NCBI GenBank assembly: GCA_002917775.1
Contig: KZ627158.1
Location: forward strand, 592,578 to 656,577
Origin: Glaciozyma antarctica PI12
Lineage: Eukaryota; Basidiomycota; Microbotryomycetes; Kriegeriales; Camptobasidiaceae
Direction: 5' to 3'
Length of the DNA stretch: 64,000 bases
The notes beneath the pieces are model-generated. The model saw only the letters and a list, made by a program, of their open reading frames with translations, made no database searches and was not told the DNA's origin. Shown here one piece after another: positions 56,006 to 64,000 of the stretch. Position 1 is the stretch's first letter. The number at the start of each line of letters is the position of its first letter. A program made the translations under genes and the position numbers.

Positions 56006-57006
56006 ATGGTTCAAGAAATCACGGTCGCAGGAATCTGCTTTGACATGGACGGAACGGTGAGCACAGGGTTAGGTTCAGAGTGGAGAGACAGGAGCTGACG
56101 GCGTCTGCGCAGCTCGTTGACTCTACGGTGCGGACGTTTGGACAGCTGCGAGGAGGAGTTGCCGCTGACGAAGCTCCTGCAGCCCGCCGTGGAGAAGACT
56201 ATGGGTGACTGGTGCGTAGCTCAGGGTATTGACCCGGAGTACTTCTTCTCCCACTCCCACGTACGTCCCTCCTCCGTCGGTCTCCTATCCCCGAGCTGAC
56301 CAACTCTTCGCAGGGAGTCCGTACGCGCGACAATATCAAGCGCTTCCAGAAGAACCCCCTCGGATCTGCTCTCTCCGAGGAAGAGCTGATCGCGTCGGTG
56401 GACGTGTTGGAGCTCCTCATCGCTGAGAACGGCCGCATCATGCACGAATCCGGGGGACGAGGAATCACGCGTCTTCCAGGCGCTGAGAAGCTCATCGCCG
56501 CCCTCCGAGCCGGAGGAGCGCGTTTCGGTATCGTCACCAGCGGTGCGTCGATTCCTCATTCGCACGGAGCGAGCCCTGACCCCTTCGCAGCCACCCTCAC
56601 TTACGCCAGCTCCGCCCTGGCCACCGCTGAGATCATGCTTCCCTCCGGCCCCTCCCTCCCCTTCCTCATCACCGCCGGCGACTGCCACCATGGCAAGCCT
56701 CATCCGGAACCGTACCTCAACGGTCTTGCAGCCCTTCGCTCTCTCCCCGGCTCTCCGATCCCCAACGCGTCCCATGTACTCGTCTTTGAGGACGCACCGA
56801 GTGGACTCGCTTCGGGACTGGCGGCGGGGTGCAGGACGTTGGCGGTGTGCACGGGCCAAACGAGGGAGAGGATCAGGGGGACTGAGGCGACGCACAAGGT
56901 CGTGGATCTGGAGAGGGTGGAGGTGGTGAGGTGTGATAGGGAGAGTATCACGCTGAGGATTAGGACGCTGGAGGAGGAGGAAGAGGAGGATGGGAGGGTC
57001 GATTAG
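56006..57006 (+). CDS. HAD-superfamily small-molecule phosphatase (GPP/DOG-like)
   Basis: Predicted cytosolic phosphatase similar to glycerol-1-phosphatase and 2-deoxyglucose-6-phosphatase. Starts MVQEITVAGICFDMDGT; a 15-nt exon (56113-56127) supplies LVDST, and the next begins PAVEKTMGDWCVAQGID. So the first HAD motif, DMDGTLVDST, is assembled from three exons. Motif II is IVTS at the end of ARFGIVTS; motif III is the Lys in GDCHHGKPHPEPYL; motif IV is VFEDAPSGLASGLAAGCRTL. The cap has FSHSHGVRTRDNIKRF where typical members have H-GxR, a substrate-loop feature of this group. The C-terminus is acidic (EEEEEEDGRVD). The substrate is inferred. Confidence 0.83.
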
Positions 57007-57242
57007 AGGGGGGGGAGTAGGAACTTTAGAGACGGAATGGAGTAGAGTTATACTTTGGCACTTCCAACGCCACGAGCAGGCAGCTTCTGCTGAATTATAC
57101 TGGACTCCACTCGAACGCCTTCCGACGTCTTTGACGCGAAACGAGGAACAGCGGGTCTGAGCGAGGTCGATTCAGTGGCCGACTCCTCCCTCTTGCCTTA
57201 TCCTGTCTCCCTCGTCCTCCTCTGGAAGCAACTCGTACTCGA

Positions 57243-59442
57243 ATGTCAAGGCGAGACGAGGTTATCGAGGTAAGCTCATCAAGGCCTCACGCGCAGCCCA
57301 CAGAGAGCTGACTCGCTCTTGGACAGTCCCTCGACACCACCTTCTCCTCCCTCCGCACCTCTATCGCCGGCGCTCTCGCACCTCCTACCGACCCTCACCA
57401 CCGCCAATCCGACCTTTCCCGCCGCATCTCCTCCACCCTCACCAGCCTGCTCGACCTCCCTGCCCCAGGAGCAGCTCCGCCAGCTCCGCAAGTCACCGCC
57501 ACTCACCCGCGTCACGAGATCATCCCCCTCCCACCCAGCACGGAGCGCGCCGGAGATCCAGATGCTCTGCCGGTGTACTCGCGTCGTCCTCCGCAGCGGC
57601 GAGTGGCAGAGCCGCCGGCGGCCTTGCAGCGGTTGCATGTGTTCTCGTCCTCAAAGAGCAAGCTCACGCTCTCGGTGAGAGCTCCGGGGGAAACGCACGT
57701 CGTTATAGTACAAGGGAGTGATCCGGATGGGCCCATGTGGATCGAGGGAGGTCAGCTATGCTGAGGAAGGGCGGGAGATGGAGGGGACGTCGGAGCTAAC
57801 GTTTCGCCGCAGAGCTCAAGGTGTCGCTGCCGCAACCCGATTCCATCAGCCATATCAAGATTAGGCTGAAGAGCGTTGTTCGGACGATGGTACTCAAGGT
57901 GCGTGAGATCTCGTACTGCTCTCCTCGGTTCACACGAGCTGATTTGACCCGAACAGCAACATTCCAATCAGGGAGCAAGCGCTCCAGTCACCGACGAGAT
58001 CCTGCTTTGGTCCGTACTGCTCGTGCATTCGAAAGCGAGGTGAGAACTCATCCTTCTGCGCGCAGGGAAGATCCGCACACTCTCTGGTCGGAATCCGAGT
58101 CTGGGTTCCTCCCCAACAACGAGTCCTCCGACGCAGCGAAGCTGCAAGGGACGTTCACCTTCCCATTTCGGCTCCAACTTCCCGCTCGCATCTCTCGACC
58201 AGGGCTGCTCGCAAGCGACTCGCCGAAAATCTTTCGACTACCGCCTTCGTTCGTCCTGACGGGTGGGAACGGCAAGGGTCCTGGATCGATGAGGAGTCTC
58301 GAATGGGCGAGCTGTCGGCGAGTCGTTTATTTATTCACTATCTGCCAGATGCCAACAGCTGACGCGGGGTGAACCAGCTACTTCATCAAAGTCACGCTCG
58401 GTCGCAAGGGACTGCTCAAGCCGAACGAGCGATTGATCGTGCCCATCATCTTCCTCCCTCGCGTCGCCGAACCCACTGGCAGTCCTGCTCGAATGCTCGC
58501 TCTCGATCAGGGTCAAGTGCCTGCCGGGCCGGACGAGGATCCTGAAGGTTGGGCTGGAAAGTACGTGACGGAGAGCGGTTGCGGCGAGACGAAGTGATGG
58601 CTCACGTGGCTGCTGTACTGCAGGAAGATTCGACATCAGGTCAAGCGGGGGGGTCTTCACCGCGAAGAAGGCGTGGTACGAGGTCCTTCTCTTGTTACCT
58701 ACGCCTGCCGTCTTCTCGCGACTTTCGTCCCTGCCGTTCGCTATCAAGGTACTGCTTCTCGCTCGCGTGCTAGTATAGATCCTTCACTAACGTCCTTTCC
58801 GCAGCTCGTCTCCTCCGACCCATCAACGACCACTCGCTTCCCGCTCGAGTCGGTTTCGATATTTCTCCTCCAACGAGTCTATGTCACGGCCCAGGGATAC
58901 TGTGCGTCTCGCTCTCCGACTTCCAGTTCTCGTACTGACTTTGGCTTGTATGAAGCGGCACGACACGACAAAATCGTCGCCAAAGGCGTCCTAGAGGCGG
59001 AGGGTCCCTCGGAGGGTACGCCGGTCTCTGGCGAATCCAAGGGCGCAGACGGACCACCAGTCTGGGGAAAGCGCTTTAAAGGCAGCATTCCACTCGTCAG
59101 TCTCCCTCCTCCCTCTTTCAACTTTCAAGCTGACCTCTCGCGCAGACCCATTCCGTTGGATCCAGCTTCCGCGCTCCCAATCTCGGCCTCCAGTTCGTCG
59201 TCGCTATCCACATCTCGTACGTGCTCCCATTATTAAAGTCTCAGACCTGAACTGATCGCGCGAAACGCAGCGTCCCAGGATCGGGCAACGACGCCGAGCT
59301 CGCTCTCCCGGTCGAGATAGTCTCGTCGACAAGGTCGTCCCTCCCCAATCGACGTGCGAGTGTGGTCACTCCCGTGCCAGCGTCGAATTATGAGGAACTG
59401 GGCTTGCCTCCTTCGTATTTCGACGTCGTCGATCGAGATTAG
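57243..59442 (+). CDS. Arrestin-fold protein (alpha-arrestin-like adaptor)
   Basis: Predicted adaptor linking membrane cargo to ubiquitin ligases. Starts MSRRDEVIE; after an intron SLDTTFSSLRTSIAGAL and a Pro-rich linker. The arrestin fold is visible as KSKLTLSVRAPGETHVVIVQ, MWIEG with ELKVSLPQPDSISHIKIRLK and SVVRTMVLK, YFIKVTLGRKGLLKPNERLI, VPIIFLPRVAEPTG, then the C-half SGGVFTAKKAWYEVLLLLPT, TTRFPLESVSIFLLQRVYVT, THSVGSSFRAPNLGLQFVVA and IHIS. The last exon (59271-59442) ends NYEELGLPPSYFDVVDRD; PPSY is a likely WW-domain (Rsp5-type) docking motif. About nine introns; exons between 57900 and 58360 are less certain. A second, partial copy of the last exon lies just downstream. Confidence 0.75.
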
Positions 59443-59853
59443 GACGACTTCGCACGGGGCCGTGATCTCTCGTTTTTATTCTCCCAACCCCCTGTCGTAT
59501 TCCCTGCAACTCTATCGTTCCCCTGCTGTCGTTCTTTTTCAGTTCCTCGTGCGGTTTCGGCGGCGAGCGGGAATGGCGGTGGAGGCCCTGGCCTTTCGCA
59601 GCACCGCAGGAGCTGGCAACCACCGCGAGCTCATGCTCCCAGTCATGAGCGCTCTATCCCTCTCCCTCTCCTGCTCAATCAGTGATCGACGCGCCAGATA
59701 ACGGAGAGCTGGGACTTCCTCCTTCCTACTTTGCAGTCGTAGACTTGGATTATGTGCAATTCCTCCTCCACTCGCTCCCAACCACGTCTCTCATGCGTCG
59801 CCACCGCGATCACAAACGCAGCTAGTTGAAAAGCCACCTCCGTACGCAAGAAC
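59443..59853. other. Spacer with a duplicated arrestin last exon
   Basis: About 410 bases between the arrestin-like stop and the DUS3 stop. At 59601-59750 it contains a second copy of the arrestin terminal exon, including its splice acceptor, described separately. The rest shows no gene. Confidence 0.6.
59601..59750 (+). repeat. Partial tandem copy of the arrestin terminal exon
   Basis: Starts right after a TTTCGCAG acceptor. Its first 40 bases match 28 of the first 40 bases of the real last exon (59271 on), giving GAGNHRELMLPV versus GSGNDAELALPV. Its end (59706-59750) encodes ELGLPPSYFAVVDLD versus ELGLPPSYFDVVDRD (59395-59439). The two parts are in different frames, because the interval is 19 bases shorter than in the functional exon. 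It is therefore an ageing duplicate or an alternative last exon. Confidence 0.75.
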
Positions 59854-62800
59854 CTAGCCCTGGACCTCCACATCAGCAGTGGCGTTCGCTTTGTGCTTCG
59901 GCTGGAAGGACCATTCGTCGGGGGGCGGTCCAAGGAACATGGAGCTGCAAGAACGTCAGCACGCCACAAAGCTCGGGAAAAAACTGCGATGGGACTCACG
60001 TGAGCTTGACCCAATCCTCGGACTGGTCGCTCGCCAAAAGCGTCTGCGAGAAAGCACCGTCAGGACCTGCGAGCGAAAAGCGGAGGAAAAGCGGACGTAC
60101 TTCGAGCTCGTCTCGACCGCGATAAGGCATGGCGCGCTCGTTGAGGGCGATGGGGAAGCGTTCGAGGAGACCGACGGGGATGTAGCGGTGCTGGAACGAG
60201 AGAGCCTCGCAAAGGAAGCGGCGAGTCGTGTTGATGCCCATCGTGTCGGATCCCCAGTGCTCGATGCCGTAGCTGGCGAGCTTGCCAACCATGTCGAGGC
60301 GTTCGCGAGAGCTGAGGAACGACGTTAATGTAGGGACTGTCGGTGAGAAGTGAGGTGCGCGCACCTAATGTCCCAGTCTCGGCGCTCCTTGATCTCGGTG
60401 AAGATCCAGGGCTGTGAAGGCACTCGTCAGTTTCGAGAGCTTGTGAGAGAGGAACGAGGGTAGCGGACCTTGATCAAAGCCCCTCGCGCGATCATGATGC
60501 CGTCAACGCCAGATGCCTCCATGTTCTCGTAGTAAGTGCGGTAGTCGTACGCGTCGCCGTTTCCGAAGATGGGGATCCGAGGAAGGCCTTCGTCGGCCTC
60601 CGACTCGCGCACAGTCTTGACGCACTGCGCGATGTCTGCCGAAGCAAAAGGATTGTGAGCAGCGAGTATGGCGCGGGAAACGGGAAGACGCACAGGAGTA
60701 GTCGGCCAAGTTCTTGTAACGCTGAGCTCGAGAGCGTCCATGAATCTGCGACAGATCATCAGCCAGGGCCAAACAACTTTCGAGATGGAGGAGAACTCAC
60801 GGTGATCGCGCCAACTCCCCACTCCTTCTGCATGCGCGGCATGAGCTTGTGCGCAACTGGCGACGAGTGTACGACGCCGTTCCGAATCTTGATCGTCAAG
60901 GGAACCTCGCCGAGGACTTGGCTCATCCCAACGAGCGACTTGCCGAGCTTGGTGGCGTGCTGAAGAAGAGCGGAGCCGGCTCCCTTGTTGAAGACGAGGT
61001 CGATGGGGCAGCCGCAGTTGACGTCTGCAGGGAAGTTAGTACGAAGGGAGGAGGACGCGAGGGGACGTACCGAGGAAGTCGATGTTGCAAGCTTTGACGA
61101 TCGCCTCCGCGGCGGGGATGAGGGCTTGAGGACGACTCCCGCAGATCTGGACGCCAAACATCTTCTCGCTCGGGTGCCTGCACGCACAGAACGTACCGTT
61201 AGACCCGTTAAGAAAAAGTCGAAAAAGGGAATCGGCGACGCACCTTCGCACCAAGCTCCATTCGCTGCTGTTGCCGACCAATAACTCCTGCGCCAGTCCC
61301 ATCTCACTACAGCTGTAATGGCGCTTTCGTCAGTACGTGCAGTGAGTAGTCAAGGCGAGTGTATGCGAAGCTGATGTAGGAATTTCGCGAAGGGGACGGA
61401 TAAATCGAGTAGGAGACGCGCACCTGATGTCGTTTCCGTAGTCGCCAGCAAGCCGTCTGAACGGCAAGTTCCCGACCGTTGTGAGTGGAGCCTGGGAAGC
61501 GGCGTTAGCGCGATGCGGGTGATCCAGCTCGAACACGGACCATGTAAAGTTTCCCTCGGAAGTCAAGGCTCTTCTTCTCAGTCGCACGAACGCGTGCGAG
61601 ATCGGGCACAAAGCTACGCGAAGGCTGAGAGTCGATATCGATGAGAGCAGGAGGGGAGGATTCGGTGGGAGGGAGAGCGTCGGCCGAAGGGAGGGGAGGG
61701 GTGGCGTCCGTGATGGTGTCAGTGGCAATGTCGGAGAATTCGGTGGGAGGAAGAGCGTCGGTTGAAGAGTGAGTGTAGGTAGAAGGGAGGAGAGGAGTGG
61801 CGTCCGTAGTGGCGTCGATGGAGGCAGGGGGAGGAATGGCGCCCGCAAGAACCTCGGTCGAGACAGCGACGACGGGAGCCGTGTCGACTTCCATCGCGGA
61901 TTCTGTCGCTGCTGAAGCTTCGGCTGCTTCAGGATCGGCTGCAGGTCGACCACCGTCCCTCCCTCCTCCTCCACGACCTCCACCGCGACCTCCGCGGCCT
62001 CGGCCCTTTCCACGCGCGTGCCCCGCTCCGGTATCACCATGCACAGCTTCGCGAAGGTCGATAGGCTCGCCGATAGAACTGAGGTACGCCGTGGCAAGCG
62101 GGAAGCGGTCCTGTGAGAAATGTCAGCTCCTCGCAGGGGATTTAAAGAACGACCGACGAACCTCCCTCTCGACTCCTTGTCCTCGAATCGCCTTGATCCG
62201 CTCCATGGAAATAACGTTCCCTTCTCCCTTCTCGCGACGCTCTTTGACGCCTTCGCCTCGCTCGCTCTGCACCTTGGCGACCTTCTCCGCATCGACCACA
62301 AGTTCCCAGCCGGATCCCAAGGCTCCTTCTCCATCGGCGACCTTGCGCATGTGCGAGAGACCGTAGCGGCACTTGAATCCGTAAGGGCACTGGTGAAAGG
62401 GAGGGCGTCAGCAGATGCTCGCTCGTCGAAAGGCGAAGGACGACGCACCTGGCCGAGCGAGGTGAAGAGAGGGCAGATCCGGTCCGAGTTGACGAGGGTG
62501 AGGTCGTCGACGGAGACGGGGAGAGAGATAGGAATGTCGGCAGAGCGTGCAGCGATGTAGGAGATGACGTCGTGGCTCCAGCGGCAGCTCCCATCCTTGG
62601 ATCGTGGGCACTCGTCGCCTCGAGCGGCCGTTACGCAAAGCTTGATGGCGTCGGTTCCAGCTCGGTGGTCAAACTTGCGACCCTGCAAGAGTCGAAGGCA
62701 TCAGCTACGTCTCCCTCCAGCAGCAGCTCCGCACAGAACGTACCTTGTTCTGACCCTTGCCCTTCTTGCGTCCTCCACCCTCTCCATCCGCCTCCCCAGC

Positions 62801-63323
62801 TCCTTCCACCTCAATCCCAGCAGCCTTAGCAGCAGCTCTCGCCTCCTTCTCCGCCTCCTTCTCTGCCTTCTTCGCCTGCCACGCGATCTCGCTGCGTTCC
62901 TTCGCCGCCGCTTTCTTCTGCGCTCCCGAAAGGCGAATCTTCTTCTCCGGAGGACCTTGCTCGGGGTCGGAAGGTGGTGTGTGTTCGAGTCGAGTCGAGG
63001 TGGAAGCTTCGGTGGCGGGAGGGAGCTGGGCGCTTGCGATGACGGGAGCCGCCTCCTTGGCTACGTCCTTAACCACCTCCGGAGCTCGTTGAGGCCGTTC
63101 GTCCCGCGTACGTCCCTCAGCTGCGTCGTCGTCGATCGCAACGATCTTGGGTCCAGAGCGCATCAGGTCCCATCGCACATACCTGCGCGGAGAGAGATTG
63201 TGAGCTCGGAGAGAGAAAACGGGAGGAGAACGCAAAGACGCACTCTGACTTGATAGGAGCGGTTCCTGGGCGTGCTTCCCAGTAAGGTACATCTGCAGCT
63301 GCTTCCGTAGGCGTAGATTCCAT
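59854..63323 (-). CDS. DUS3: tRNA-dihydrouridine(47) synthase Dus3
   Basis: FMN enzyme that reduces uridine 47 of tRNA (and some mRNA sites) using NAD(P)H. Starts [20 protein letters not shown]; a charged Ala/Glu/Lys-rich region with [20 protein letters not shown] follows. Two CCCH zinc fingers are seen: [20 protein letters not shown] with WSHD, and [20 protein letters not shown] with LSHMRK, the Dus3 hallmark. A Gly/Arg-rich linker and an acidic Pro/Thr-rich insert of about 130 residues precede the barrel: [38 protein letters not shown], the catalytic [58 protein letters not shown] and [15 protein letters not shown]. About ten introns; ends ATADVEVQG. Confidence 0.93.
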
Positions 63324-63579
63324 TCTGTCGTCGGTCGTGGCTGGGGAAAGGAGGAGGAGGAGTTACACGGCCGAAGCCTAGACGTCTGCGCGCCAGCTGG
63401 CAGCTCAAGTTGACCTTCTCCCCTCACCTCGACTCAGGTTCAACCGCTGTAGAAATCTCTCGATAGGTGAGTAGAGACAGCCACGCAGGGGTTCAGCGCT
63501 GACATCAATCCCCCACAGAGTCCTTATCCCCTTCTCCCACCTCTCGACCTCTCTCCGGTTACTTCGACCCCGCCCCATC
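63324..63579. promoter_or_regulatory. Divergent promoter between DUS3 and the GST-kappa-like gene
   Basis: A 256-base spacer between head-to-head starts; C/T-rich near the GST-kappa-like ATG. No specific element recognised. Confidence 0.4.
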
Positions 63580-64000
63580 ATGGCACCAACAACTCCCGTC
63601 GAGCACTTCGTCGTACCCGAAGTCGTGTTCTACTTTGGTGAGCACCCACTCGTCCGCTGTGTCCTGGGCTAGCTAACGCAGGGCTCACAGACGTGGTGTG
63701 CCCGTGAGTGGAGCTGCTGAACCGGGGTGGGTAGCCGGGCTGACTTCCCTCCTCAGCTACGCGATGATCGCATCTGAGCGTATTGACGATATTGCCCGCT
63801 TCACGGGTCCGTCTCAAGGTCTCCTGGAGGAGGAGCAAGGAGCTAACCCCGCAATTCGCCGCAGGAGCCAAGGTCGTCTGGCGTCCGGTACTCCTGGGTG
63901 GCCTCTACGACTTGACCAACGCTCCACAAGGCAAGGACGGATCAGCTATGGACGTGCCTATGCCCGACTGCAAGAAGAAGCTCCTCGCCGCCGACTTCAA
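63580..64000 (+). CDS. GST kappa / 2-hydroxychromene-2-carboxylate isomerase-like protein (5' part, runs off the window)
   Basis: Thioredoxin-fold glutathione enzyme of the DsbA/GST-kappa group; members are mitochondrial or peroxisomal glutathione transferases or isomerases. Starts MAPTTPVEHFVVPEVVFYF; a 13-nt exon (63691-63703) and the next exon give DVVCPYAMIASERIDDIARF. A third intron leads to TGAKVVWRPVLLGGLYDLTN and APQGKDGSAMDVPMPDCKKK, still open at base 64000. The FYFDxVCPY active-site stretch and RPVLLGGLY are diagnostic; Cys-Pro in VCPY replaces the Ser/Cys seen in some relatives. The rest of the gene lies outside the window. Confidence 0.83.

Overview
The window is GC-rich eukaryotic DNA carrying about 35 closely packed, intron-dense protein genes on both strands. 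The introns are short (mostly 45-90 nt), open with GTACGT/GTGCGT/GTGAGT donors and carry a GCTGAC/CTAAC-like branch site just before CAG. The gene set (arginine-specific CPSase, MET1, DPH2, CRZ1-like zinc finger, FMC1, ATP11) is fungal. Style and composition suggest a basidiomycete yeast of the Pucciniomycotina (Rhodotorula/Sporobolomyces type); that placement is an inference. No rRNA, tRNA, CRISPR array, transposon or virus-derived element was recognised.

Layout. 1-13.5 kb: the 3' end of CPA1, tRNA methyltransferase TRM2, a CRZ1-like calcium-response transcription factor, a short coiled-coil protein resembling PAXX/XLF repair factors, ribosomal protein eL42, the Golgi ion transporter GDT1 and the spliceosomal protein CEF1/CDC5. 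13.7-31 kb: an EFM7-like methyltransferase, UNC50/GMH1, a WW plus RS-repeat protein, an unrecognised disordered protein, MDM35, a D-lactate dehydrogenase, branchpoint-binding protein MSL5 and a family-25 glycosyltransferase. 31-48 kb: a bestrophin-type channel, a hemerythrin-like protein, DPH2, a divergent beta-tubulin, a disordered Pro-rich protein, a 2-oxoglutarate oxygenase, the scavenger decapping enzyme DcpS and siroheme-pathway MET1. 48-64 kb: a four-helix membrane protein, eL39, the FMC1/ATP11 head-to-head pair, SRP19, an unknown protein, a HAD phosphatase, an arrestin-fold protein, DUS3 and the 5' part of a GST-kappa-like protein.

Most genes are housekeeping: translation and tRNA/EF2 modification (TRM2, DUS3, DPH2, EFM7-like, eL42, eL39, SRP19), splicing and mRNA turnover (CEF1, MSL5, the WW/RS protein, DcpS) and mitochondria (FMC1, ATP11, MDM35, D-LDH). 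They are not an operon; the arrangement is head-to-head and tail-to-tail pairs with short shared spacers. The clearest functional pairing is FMC1 and ATP11, two F1-ATPase assembly factors sharing a 93-bp promoter.

No undescribed multi-gene system stands out. Points worth a second look are a beta-tubulin with Tyr at 167 and Met at 198 (benzimidazole-resistance positions), two GC-AG introns, a tandemly duplicated last exon beside the arrestin gene, a possible fungal PAXX-like gene, and three conserved genes (TRM2, CEF1, bestrophin) whose frames are interrupted here.
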